Shown here one piece after another: positions 1 to 10,103 of a DNA stretch of 64,000 bases. The stretch comes from Sabethes cyaneus. Taxonomy: Eukaryota > Arthropoda > Insecta > Diptera > Culicidae. How positions within the stretch are numbered: position 1 is the first letter of the stretch; every line of letters begins with the position of its first letter. The notes beneath the pieces are model-generated. The model made no database searches. It was given only the letters and a program-made list of their open reading frames with translations, and was not told where the DNA came from. The stretch covers positions 33,443,464 through 33,507,463 of the forward strand of contig NC_071355.1 of the NCBI RefSeq assembly GCF_943734655.1. Direction: 5' to 3'. The translations under genes and the position numbers were made by a program.

Positions 1-1970
1 GGCGCGGCGTCCTGACGGTGGTCGTCGGTATAGTCTACCTTGGATGCTGCCACCGTAGATATTATGCCAAGAGCAGCAGGTGCTTCAAACTTCAACCCGA
101 AGAAGATTGCTCGCTGCTCTGCTCTGGTGCAGTGCGGCTCTTCTAGCCGGCTGATTGGCTCGCTGCTGGGACGTCGAAAAATCGATAAATTTCCGCACGG
201 ATTCGTCTGCTCGTTACTTATGTTGACAATGAATGAATGTGAAGTGTTGAATGAAAGCGGCTTCGCGTTTTTCTTTTTTTTTTATTATCATTTTTGCACT
301 CTCGTTTTGAGGACCGTTCGTTACGTGCTTCCGCGCGCGCGAACACACAAGGTCTGAGCGCCGGCGTTTATCCGGCGGAAAAATTGGCCTTGGAGAGCGA
401 GATAGATTTATTTCACCGAATGAATTGAAGGCAAAAAAGTGTGCGCTCTGCGTTTTCATCGGATCAATCCTGAATATGACGGATGATTCCAATTTGTTAT
501 TGTCTTAACACCTAATGGATGATACTGGTTTTATCTTTTCACGTGTGCGTGACTTTTGTTCCGCTTGCTGCTTTAACAGTGCAGTGGCTTTAGTCGGCTC
601 GAGACTCGAAAACAAATTGGGTACGAGCGGAGATAAATGTTCGAGCATCTGTCGGAGTTATCCTCCGGAGTGTATATTTGTTACGCTCAATAAGCATATG
701 AAAAGTGAATTTAAAATTCTTGAGCCTTTTTTATGAACTCCTGGGTATGATAAATAACTTAGAGAGGCAGACAATTTTTCAAAATCTGTCGGTTGTGCTG
801 TAGAAACCAGTCTTCTTTAATCCACTTGAAAAGCGATGAAAGCTACGCCTTCTAGATAAGTTCGTCTGACTTCAGAAAAATTTGGAATATGAAATGAATT
901 ATTTGCATACAAGAAAATGTGGAAATTTATTTCATAAATCCTTTTACTACACAACCAAAAGCAAGGTAACTCAAGAAACATAATAACAGCATATCTGCAT
1001 CAATGCATTGAAGATGCCAAATTTTCCCACCCCTACCTACTGACTGTTTGGTTTGCGTTGCGTTAGTTTATAGCGTTTGACTTTACCGCAGTTTGTCAAT
1101 GGACCCTCTTTAGATGATTAATCCACTTCCACTTTAGAATGCATTTGTTTGCTATGAGAAGCTTATATAGAAAAGAGGATTTTCCATAGGTGTTCCTTCG
1201 GTTTGCTTACAAAAATTGATTCGAAATGAATTAATAAAAAATTTGTATCCATGCCAAGCCGAGATTGTATCATATTACGTTTACTTTTTCATTTCCGCCT
1301 ATTGCCACTATGCGGAGCAAGAAGTCAGCCCCAAAAGACCAGACAAAACTTCGTTTACTGGTAGTTTAGGATGCGGGCCGTTACATCAGTTATAACTATA
1401 AGCCACAGTACCTCCTGATCCACTCAAATATTTCTTTGGTACAACTTAGAATTCTTTCACAAGTCACGAAGTTAATTTTTCTCGAAATTATACAACAAGC
1501 GGCTTAACATATACGGTAAACGCACCTAATTCTGCGCACCCCACATTTCAGTCAAAATTTCCAAATATCTGCAAACTTTATCTTAATCAACATGTCGACG
1601 AAAATATGTGTACAAAGAGTTTTACTTTTGAGAATGCTATGATTTTTAACGGAAATATGCGGTGTACAGAGTTAGGAGCCGTGCGCAGATTTAGGTACGT
1701 TTACGGTACACTTCAACGACATGAATGTTATTTCAAAACCTTATTGGCTAACTACCAAACGAGAGCAAGAAAAAAAAAACAATTTGTTTGTGCAGGGTAA
1801 AAATTAATAACTTTTAGTATTTTTTCAACGCGTTTTATTAAAAATGGGCTGATAACAGAAAGCTGGCCTAGGGACTGGGTATTTCGCAGTCAACCATGAG
1901 GAATATTTTGAGAGATAATCTTCGATTGATTCCATACAAAAAACAACGGGTGCTGGCCGTTCAAAGGTTC
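1..1970. other. Unique sequence, no supported gene
   Basis: The first 700 bases are GC-richer than the rest, and bases 760-1970 are AT-rich. Several short open frames exist (for example 40-357 on plus and 214-492 on minus), but they overlap on opposite strands, show no recognisable motif and look accidental. No RNA gene, tandem repeat or terminal inverted repeat was recognised here. It may be intronic or intergenic host DNA. Confidence 0.5.
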
Positions 1971-1972
1971 CG

Positions 1973-2263
1973 GAATGGGGTAATGGGGGTGTTTCTCCAA
2001 AAATTTGAAGCTGTTGTTCATTGAATCTAGCGTTAAAATCAACACTAAATACATCGATAATGTTTTGAAGAATCATTTGCTTCCCATCGTAAAAAAACAC
2101 TCCAAGAATGCACCATATTATGCTTCCAACAAGATTCTGCGCCGTCTCACCAGGCGAAAGCTACTCAAGCTTGGTGTGAGGACAATTTTTCGGAAGAGTG
2201 GTCTGTCTCCTCACCTGATTTGAAACCTCTTGACTTCTATGGTGGGGTTATATGCTAGATAAA
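1973..2263 (+). pseudogene. Tc1/mariner-type transposase relic (catalytic core)
   Basis: Conceptual translation in shifting frames gives the pattern of a Tc1/mariner (IS630-superfamily) transposase. Near 1980-2035 there is a WGCFSK-like strand followed by LLFIESSVKIN. Bases 2035-2115 read as TKYIDNVLKNHLLPIVKKH. After a frame change near 2117 comes FQQDSAPSH, holding the second catalytic Asp, then SSPDLKPLDF near 2210-2245, holding the third acidic region. A last frameshift leads to WGYMLDK at about 2243-2263. The frameshifts, an in-frame stop near 1978 and the missing N-terminal DNA-binding domain make it dead. It ends exactly where the next MITE begins, so that element probably inserted into it. 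Family assignment is by motif recognition. The subfamily is not certain. Confidence 0.75.
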
Positions 2264-2589
2264 CTACACACAGAAAAAATAAATTGTAAATACAACAGAA
2301 TTTTGTATAAATTCAACAAAAAATATTGTAGACTGAAGGCTAACTCAGATATTTTTTTGATTCTAACTGTTGTGAAAGGTTCAACAATAAGGTTTGTTAT
2401 TTCTAATAATAACTAGTTTCTATCAAAGAAAAAATTGTAGAATCAAAAATAAGTATTTTTGAATTTATAAACAATCTAGAAACAAAAGGAGCATGAATTC
2501 AGTTTAAACAATATTTTTTGATATGATACAAGTTGAACTCAACAACCGGTAATTGTTGTTTCAAACTATCATCATTTTTCTGGGTGTAG
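2264..2589. mobile_element. Short MITE with terminal inverted repeats
   Basis: The left end CTACACACAGAAAAAT (2264-2279) and the reverse complement of the right end, CTACACCCAGAAAAAT (2574-2589), match at 15 of 16 positions. The 326-bp interior is AT-rich and non-coding, with several ATTGT/ACAAT-type short repeats. It interrupts the mariner relic on its left and lies about 50 bp from the hexamer array on its right. No convincing target-site duplication is visible, so the superfamily is left open. Confidence 0.6.
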
Positions 2590-2642
2590 GGAGCCCTAAA
2601 GGATTGACAGAATTGCGTAGTGTCAGCTAACACATTAGAGAT

Positions 2643-3383
2643 AGCCCTAGCCCTAGCCCTAGCCCTAGCCCTAGCCCTAGCCCTAGCCCTAGCCCTAGCC
2701 CTAGCCCTAGCCCTAGCCCTAGCCCTAGCCCTAGCCCTAGCCCTAGCCCTAGCCCTAGCCCTAGCCCTAGCCCTAGCCCTAGCCCTAGCCCTAGCCCTAG
2801 CCCTAGCCCTAGCCCTAGCCCTAGCCCTAGCCCTAGCCCTAGCCCTAGCCCTAGCCCTAGCCCTAGCCCTAGCCCTAGCCCTAGCCCTAGCCCTAGCCCT
2901 AGCCCTAGCCCTAGCCCTAGCCCTAGCCCTAGCCCTAGCCCTAGCCCTAGCCCTAGCCCTAGCCCTAGCCCTAGCCCTAGCCCTAGCCCTAGTCCTAGCC
3001 CTAGCCCTAGCCCTAGCCCTAGCCCTAGCCCTAGCCCTAGCCCTAGCCCTAGCCCTAGCCCTAGCCCTAGCCCTAGCCCTAGCCCTAGCCCTAGCCCTAG
3101 CCCTAGCCCTAGCCCTAGCCCTAGCCCTAGCCCTAGCCCTAGCCCTAGCCCTAGCCCTAGCCCTAGCCCTAGCCCTAGCCCTAGCCCTAGCCCTAGCCCT
3201 AGCCCTAGCCCTAGCCCTAGCCCTAGCCCTAGCCCTAGCCCTAGCCCTAGCCCTAGCCCTAGCCCTAGCCCTAGCCCTAGCCCTAGCCCTAGCCCTAGCC
3301 CTAGCCCTAGCCCTAGCCCTAGCCCTAGCCCTAGCCCTAGCCCTAGCCCTAGCCCTAGCCCTAGCCCTAGCCCTAGCCCTAGC
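2643..3383. repeat. (CCCTAG)n hexamer array, about 123 copies
   Basis: This is an almost perfect tandem array of a 6-bp unit (CCCTAG on plus, GGGCTA/CTAGGG on minus), 741 bp long, with a single C-to-T change at 2993. Because the unit is 6 bp, frames lacking TAG stay open on both strands. This produces artificial Ala-Leu and Arg-Ala dipeptide frames (2620-3465 plus, 2499-3392 minus) that are not genes. The unit is a one-base variant of vertebrate-type TTAGGG, but it is interstitial and flanked by unrelated AT-rich DNA on both sides. Runs of GGG every 6 bases could form G-quadruplexes. Confidence 0.97.
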
Positions 3384-4190
3384 TACCGTCACACTAATAG
3401 CTCTGCCTATAGATTTTTATAGTTTTGATACCGATCGACTCCTAATAAATGTTCCAATTATGTGATTTTTATGTTAACTTTCTTTTCAGTCAAGACTTCA
3501 TGCAAATTAACGAACAGTTTCCAGGTCCAATTTTTCCATAGGTTCCATACGTTTTCTTCGTAATTGCTTTGCTTCACAGCCTGTGAATCATTGGTAGGAA
3601 CGAAAGTTAAATACACCATCTGTTTACTCGATTACTTCCCTTTTAGAAAAATTAGAAAAATAAGTGAAAGAGTCTTCTCGTTCCAACTGGTTCAAGATTC
3701 AGTGCTCAGTGCAGTTTCAGTGCAGTTAAATCTAGACCAATTTGCTGTCTGCTGCTTGGGATGGACACAAGAAAAAGTGACAAAGTCTCCTCGCCGTAAT
3801 AAGATTTTTTTTCCACCGCGATTAAGCCCAGACCAATTTGATGTCTGTGTTAGGGAAGTATGCCGGCAAATTTTCCTTATCCCAACAGGGCGCAGATTAT
3901 TCGCGACGATTATACCTAGGAATTGTTTCCAAATGTTTATTTTCGCCAGTGCAACTGTGATGTTTCCGCCTAGTTTGGTTTAAATATTTTTATGCATTAA
4001 GGCTCAAAAGTGCGTGATTTCAATCTACAAATAGAATGCATTCTATGATCATTATGAGCAATGATTCGAAAAACATCTACTGAAGGCTGTTTCCTTGATA
4101 CTAATTCGGAAGAAGTAAATACCCAGTGATTGATATTTTTTCTGCTTTGTTACAAGGTAGAAGGAGAGGTTAGTTCGTTTAGGTGCTCAA
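3384..4190. other. Repeat-like debris, no gene
   Basis: An open frame at 3564-3983 (139 codons) has no recognisable domain. Within it the motif AGACCAATTTGNTGTCTG occurs twice, at 3734-3751 and 3830-3847. This suggests a partial internal duplication or a fragment of a dispersed element rather than a gene. Neither ends nor superfamily could be defined. Confidence 0.4.
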
Positions 4191-4199
4191 ATACTCGAA

Positions 4200-5118
4200 A
4201 AATTAGTGTATTGTCGCTATCGTCGGGCCACTGTTATGGTCGGGCTTCACGATTTTACAGTTGATATCTATGATACAACCATTGTAAAACTTCTTACTGT
4301 GATAGCTAACTTTTCACAATATTGGAGTTTCAATCGTGTATTCAAAACACCCGTACTGAATTCAGTGACTAAATCTTACAAAAAAAGTTTTCCAGGCGCA
4401 ATGAACTTTTCTTCAAGAAATGATTCATGAAATGCAATCATCGAGATAAAATTTGAAAATGTATGAAGTGTGTTGGGCTGCACGCGAAGACTATAGAAAA
4501 ATTCTCTCCAGTAAGGTGTTTGGGAAGGCTAAGGTGCAATACTAGAAAAGCGCTATTTGTAAAAATCGGGCCACTTGAGTAGTCATGGTTGGGCCACCAT
4601 AATTTCAAGCGCAGAAGCGCAATAATCGCTAGAGAATATCAGTCACGTAAAATGTGATGAAATAAAGCAAAATTAAGACGACAAAAACCTAGATTTTTGT
4701 TTGTTTTTTTCACTGTAGTTGTACACTTCGGAAAAGGCGATTGTGGCAATATTGATTTTACAAGATCGCCAAAATTTTGCAAAAATGCAATTAAAAATAG
4801 AGTATTTTTACTTATATGAGCCGTTGTTCACGGAATTCATTCTTTACATGTCTCTATATAGAACTTCAATAGGTATGTCTTAGATATTCTGCGGTGGCCC
4901 AACCTGTACAACATGGCCCGACTATGGCAACATTTTTTGCTTTTACGTAAATGCCTATTACTTTTTTATTTTTTAAGCAATCAGTTAAAAACTTTTCGGA
5001 AATATACCTTATTCTTAGACCTTAGCAACGATGTATTTATATTTCCAAAATTCCTTTTGAAACAAAAGTTATGGGCGAATTCCAAAACGTGGCCCAACCA
5101 CGACGACACTCCCCTACT
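4200..5118. mobile_element. Inverted-repeat DNA element with GGGCCAC motifs (non-coding relic)
   Basis: The left side carries GGGCCA in forward orientation near 4224, 4568 and 4590. The right side carries its complement TGGCCC near 4894, 4912 and 5091. The outermost parts (about 4205-4250, and the reverse complement of about 5070-5115) are similar: both have an AGTGT..CGTCG..GGGCCAC pattern. The mirrored arrangement fits a non-autonomous DNA transposon with subterminal repeats. Open frames inside are short and unrecognised. Boundaries are uncertain by tens of bases. Confidence 0.45.
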
Positions 5119-5826
5119 ACTAGATAATAGGATCACAACATTCAGTTGGGTACATTTGTGTTAACTTTTTCAACTAGCGTAGCGCAGATCTTTTTCATTA
5201 ATTAGAAGTTTCACAGATCTGTATCGCTATTTCAAGAATAGTCACTGAAACTTCACGGTGGTTACAACTTGATTTGAAACTTACTTGATGAGATAGTAAT
5301 TTGAAAACCACAGGTTGAACCCGGTTTGGCGCAGTTTGAATTGTGTTCCATTTTTTAAACTATTTAAAGAGGGAAATTCATTTGATTGTTGTAGATATAC
5401 TGAATTGTAGCACACACTTCGACCCTATAATGTTAAAATTTAAAATCTTTGCACGAAATCTATAGAAAGGTTCGTAGAATTAGCTTTAAGGGGAAAGATA
5501 GAAACAAGAATGTAATGGAGACGCGTGGTGTTTCGTTTTTCCTTTAATAAAATGAAAAATGTTGGTAAAAGCGAAAAAAAGTTTGCTAAATTTGCAATAA
5601 AATTGGAGTACTTCTATTTAATTTAAAAAGCGAATTTAGTCTTAAAAAGCGGAGAAATGCGTTTATGTGGGTTTTCGATTACGGGCAGTGTTTGTATGCT
5701 ATATGTTTGGAACTAACCCAGTTCAGTGAAGTAGTTAAGAAGGAGGGTGTGGAACAACTTTACTGAGCTGGGATTCCATTTCAATTTGAATGTTGCTTTA
5801 ATTTTTAAATGAGCCTTTACTGAGTA
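5119..5826. other. AT-rich sequence without recognised features
   Basis: No gene, array or terminal repeat was recognised. The segment separates the GGGCCAC element from the LINE relic and may include the degraded 5' part of that LINE. Confidence 0.4.
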
Positions 5827-6870
5827 AACTGAGACCGTTAGCGGAGTTCCTCGTCGTCAAGTACCAAGCGGGTTTTTGACGGATCAGACGTTTACCCTGC
5901 GTCAGTTACTAGACAAGTTTCGGGAGTACAACTTGCAGACTTATCACCAGCGTGTGAACTTTAAGGCGGCGCATGATTTAGTCAAACGAAATGAGATGTG
6001 GTAGATATTGCTAGAGCATGGTTTTTCGAAGAAACTAGTTACGCAGATTCGCGCGTCGTTGGATGAATTAAAAACATGCTCCAGAATAGCAGGTGATACC
6101 TCAGCCACTTTCGTGACGTTGGATGGACTGAAGTCAGGGGATGCGCTCTTAAACCTGCTATCCAACATTCCCTTGAAAGGTACAATAGCTTACGCGCAAA
6201 GGAATAGGATTATTATCACGAAATCTCCCTTGTTTCTTGGATTTGAGGTGACGTGGATATCATCGGAACCAACCGTAGAGCAGCGGAAGAGGTGTTTAAA
6301 CCTTTCAAATGGGAAGTAGTGAGATTGGGACTTACCACACCACCATAACGAAGTACATGGTTGCTGGCAGGGATCGTAGAAGTACAAATAGTGATAGAAC
6401 AGTATGAAGTAGTGGAACAATTCATGTACCTTGCGAATCGGGCTTTCTACGGATTACATAGCCAGCTGAAGTCTGAAGTCTGAAGCTGAAGTCAAAACTA
6501 GCACTCTACAAAACACTAATTCTCCTGATGGCCCTTTATGGACATGAATCATGGTCGCTAAAGGAAGCTGATCGACGAGTGCTTGGGGTTTTTGATCGTG
6601 AAGATATAGTGAAGGTAGTACAATGTGGCCGACTGCAGTGGTCTGGACACGTGGCCAGAATGCCTAACGCAAAAAGAGTGGAGAACCAGGAGGAGGTTAT
6701 AGTCCTCGAGTAGGTTCCGCATCCGATGGATGTGCGCTCTCGGGGACGATGACACGTTTAGCTGGTATTCAAGGGGATTGAAAAACGGCACCCCAAGAAC
6801 GACAGTACTGGAGGTCCATAATTCATCCGGTGCAGGATCGATAACGGACTGTGGCCACTAAAGTAACGTA
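5827..6870 (+). pseudogene. Non-LTR retrotransposon reverse transcriptase relic (mosquito endonuclease-RT type)
   Basis: Translation in several frames gives RT segments in order. About 5830-6000 reads EFLVVKYQAGFLTDQTFTL, then a LDKFREYN...FKAAHDLVKRNEMW stretch that hits a stop at 6002. Bases 6008-6230 read HGFSKKLVTQIRASLDELK...RIAGDTSATFVTLDGLKSGDALLNLL (thumb-proximal RT motifs). Later come YGHESWSLKEADRR (6537-6580) and GRLQWSGHVARMPNAKR (6630-6680), typical of the C-terminal part of these ORF2 proteins. It has stops, frameshifts, a small deletion before TDQ and another large gap between LGVF and EDIVKV. It is inactive. The clade is not pinned down. The family resemblance is strong. Confidence 0.8.
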
Positions 6871-9674
6871 AATAAGTATGATCTTTACAATGGTCAACTA
6901 AATAGTAGATACAGTGTACATTCCTAATCATGTTCGAAAAGCAATTCTCAATTAGTGTATAAAATGTGAAATCTATGTAATTTATATTTTTGAAGAATCA
7001 ATTGTAATAAAATTTTTGAGATGGTTATTATACAGCTCTCTTTACTAATATTTAGATTGAATGTTGAAGAATGGCTAAGAAAGTTCCATCCTATGAGAAT
7101 ATATATATTTTTCCAATTTAATCTTAATTGACTTCTGTTATTCTAATGTTTGTAATCCGAGCTCTCGGTTCAAAAAAGGCTGCGCATAAAATTACCATCC
7201 CAGGCCACGTTAAACAACTCTCCAACAACAAACTAGATAAAATTTGCGAGAACGAATAATTTACCTAATCACGGTAAAACTTCTCTTTGTGTTGGTAGAC
7301 AAAACAGAACCCGACAAAACAGTACCCGTCCTTCCGGGGTTATTAATCAAATGAGTTTCGCTACCCTTCGCTCAATCCCAAGCAGAAAAACAACTTTAAT
7401 CCTACCGGAAATTGCTACCATTACTGGGAGCAGCACACCGAAATCGATTTTGTCAAAGTTCGTCCTGACCGTCGTCTCGCCAAGGGTTTCGTCAAGGATT
7501 CTTTTTCCAGTGGCGTGGCGGACCGCACTTTCGCAGCCAGCCAAGCCTCCGCAATTGGATTTTTTTCTGGAACCCGCTGAATCCAATAGTGGGGGGCCAG
7601 CCAAATTTGACCGGCCGTCTGCCTGCCTACGGATCCGGTCCAGCATACAAATCGCTTCATTCATCATGCAATACGTGTACATAATTTTATGATGGAAATC
7701 GCGCGGCCACGCCGCTCTGCTCTCGCGACGCGTCATTTGCCGACAATGATGATTTATGTAATTTGTGTCTTCAGTTTGTAAACGACTCACTCCACTTAGG
7801 TAACCGAGCGAGTGGGGTCGGATGGTGGGCCCAAACCGGGGCAGGTTGGTTGGGGGGAGGTGTGGTTAATTAGAGCCAGTACAAAACGGTCAGACAGTCG
7901 AAATTAATGACGGATGAAATGCAGACAGCAACCGAAGATGGTTCCACCCGGCGGCCGCCCGCAGAGGTCGGTTGGTTTTGAGGGAAGAACCAGGGGTTAG
8001 AAACATGATGCTAGTCATTAGGCTCAAGTGAGCTCGAGAGCCGGTGGGTTCGTGTTTTAGTGGATGTTAATGTCCAGCGGCTGCATGTCGGAGGCGTGTT
8101 TAGTACATAATGAACAGCGTCCGAGGGTCCACTGTTGCTCCTCTCTCTCACTCACTCACTGTTGAGAGGTATTAAGCCAAAATCGCCGGCAAAGGATGTT
8201 AATTTTTTGGGGCTTGGAACGTAATAAAATCGTGTAATAGATAAGTGACTGTTTTTATAATTAGGGGATTTGCTAATTTTATGCTGAAACAACGTGTACT
8301 TTTTCATAATCCACTTACAAAATATCTAAAATTTGCAAATCAACTGCTGTTTATTGTTCAAGTCTCTGGCATCGAAATTAATTGTTCAAAACCAAGAAAG
8401 GCTAGACTTGCATCTGTGAAGCAAATGAAACTGCGTCTGCCTGCGGTTTATTCGTAGCTCAAGTTCGGAGTGCCATAAAAAGTGCCGTATCAATGCTTCG
8501 AACTTTAGCGTCCTCCACTGGCGGCGAACTCTTTCCCGTCGATTCAATAATTTTTGAAACCATTTCTCCGAGAGGTATTTTTATTGGTTCAACAGACGCA
8601 AATGTTCCCACAAACTGCAGCTCTGCCTGTGTCCTGTGTGTGTGTGTGGGAGGACATTTATGATGTGAACATTTAATGCCATTTTTACAACTCAACAGCC
8701 GGATTGCGGTGTCGGTCGTTTCGGGTCGAATAATTTACTTTTCAGTGTACAATGAAGAATGTTAAAAATTTAATTTTATGTCATATCATGAGCACGAGCA
8801 TGAGAGTTCGCGGTCGGATGCTATGAATGCCCGCAAGCATAGGGAAAATCCGAAAGATGAGAGATTTTGATAAGTGCAGGCGTGCTTTGGGTGCCTTGTC
8901 GGGAGGGCAGTGCTTTTGCGATTAATTGGATTTATTCACGTCGCATAAATAAATATTTCTCTTTCATTCTGCGAAATCGAACCAACGAATTTTGCTGATT
9001 ATCATGAATTGAATTCTGTCTGTCTAGACAGTATTGATGACTGTGGCAAATTTTTTGGTGAACCAAAATGGTTGGTCAGACGCAAGCGTCTGACGATGCA
9101 CGTATTCTTTTTCATTAACAAAAAGCGTCGTTAAATGTTCAGTTTTTGTTTCCGACCAAATCTATCACAAAGTAACACTAAATCGATTGCTCTCTTCTTT
9201 TCATTAAGACAGAGAACAGGGAATCACAGAACTTTTGAAATCACTCCCTAGGGAAGTAATTTAAGATCGTTACTCTTTCTAATATATTTTAATTATATTC
9301 GCTCGGTGATGTCATCTTACTGCAAGCCCCGCTATGCGGTAACATTTGTAACGTAATTTGTGAAATATCGCACCATTAGTGTATCCGTCACGTTCCGCCT
9401 GCAGAAACATTTTTCTTGTGTTTACTTGCTAAACTAAAAATCGCTAACTTGGCCACCACTTTGCCATTGTATCAAGAGCGCTGATAGATGCGACGAACTT
9501 TCACTAAAATTGGCGAACGATAGTATCAATCGTGATACTTGCAAAGGTCAAGATGAAGATCTTTAAGCTTCGATCTTCGAAAAAGACGCTTATGTTCTTG
9601 ATGGATTGAAATACTTTAAGAATTTTTCTTTAAGATTTATTTACGAAAATATAAAGTTTTTAGTTTACACCGAC
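6871..9674. other. Unique intergenic or intronic sequence
   Basis: AT-rich to 7300, then visibly GC-richer (7340-8200). Overlapping open frames at 7347-7790 (minus, 147 codons) and 7351-7692 (plus, 113 codons) lie on opposite strands of the GC-richer patch and have no recognisable motif. They are treated as chance frames. A short CT/ACTC run lies near 8140 and a short GT run near 8637. No promoter or RNA gene could be supported. Confidence 0.5.
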
Positions 9675-9678
9675 CTAC
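9675..9678. repeat. Target-site duplication (CTAC), left copy
   Basis: CTAC directly precedes the left LTR and recurs directly after the right LTR at 16050-16053. A 4-bp duplication is usual for Ty3/gypsy integration. Confidence 0.8.
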
Positions 9679-9924
9679 TGCAATATTCTTGGGATATGGC
9701 GGTTCGGTTTGGAGTAAGAATACTAGATGTGGTCCTCGTAACGTGTCGTTCTCGACTATATTGTACTGAAATATTTCTTCCTATGCTATGTGTCGTACGT
9801 TTTACGCTATGCGCTGTGTCAGCGTATAATTGTCACCGTTCGACGCGGTACAGTCCGTTTACGCTTATACAGCATAACCGATCCGCGTCGCGCTGAACCA
9901 TTTCAATCATGAGCGTCCACCACA
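9679..9924 (-). repeat. 3' LTR of the gypsy element
   Basis: This 246-bp repeat begins TG and ends CA on either strand. On the element's own strand it starts TGTGGTGGACG and ends ATATTGCA. By eye it is identical to 15804-16049. A 72-codon plus-strand open frame runs through both LTRs (antisense to the element). It is a by-product and not a gene. Confidence 0.95.
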
Positions 9925-9935
9925 CGCCCTATTTA
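9925..9935 (-). promoter_or_regulatory. Candidate polypurine tract
   Basis: Directly upstream of the 3' LTR on the element strand the sequence is AAATAGGGCG followed by the LTR start TGTGG. The tract is short and interrupted, so this is inferred from position. A near-identical copy of the tract-plus-LTR-start occurs 144 bp further inside the element at 10058-10077. Confidence 0.5.
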
Positions 9936-10103
9936 CATTTTTTTAAAAATTGTTATCTATAGTTAAGAATTTTTAAACTAAACAAGGAAATATGAACTAG
10001 GATTTATATAATGCGTATTATTCCCATGTAATTTGAAAGAACTCATTATGAAACAATCGTCCACCACACGTCCTATTGTTTCAAATTATATGTATTATTA
10101 TAT

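Noticed and set aside
2643..3383. Chromosome end (telomere)
   Set aside because: The array is interstitial with unique DNA on both sides, and the unit is not the insect TTAGG.
2499..3465. Long open frames of Arg-Ala and Ala-Leu repeats on both strands
   Set aside because: They are the direct result of a 6-bp tandem unit in frames that avoid TAG. There is no domain, and the frames leave the array only into short tails.
7347..7790. 147-codon minus ORF and overlapping 113-codon plus ORF as a gene
   Set aside because: They overlap on opposite strands in a GC-richer patch, have no recognisable motif and no splice or promoter support.
9679..9896. Plus-strand 72-96-codon ORF shared by both LTRs
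   Set aside because: It runs antisense through the LTR and is identical in both copies only because the LTRs are.
9925..10103. env gene after pol in the gypsy element
   Set aside because: Only about 180 bp separate the pol stop from the 3' LTR, and no frame of useful length is present.
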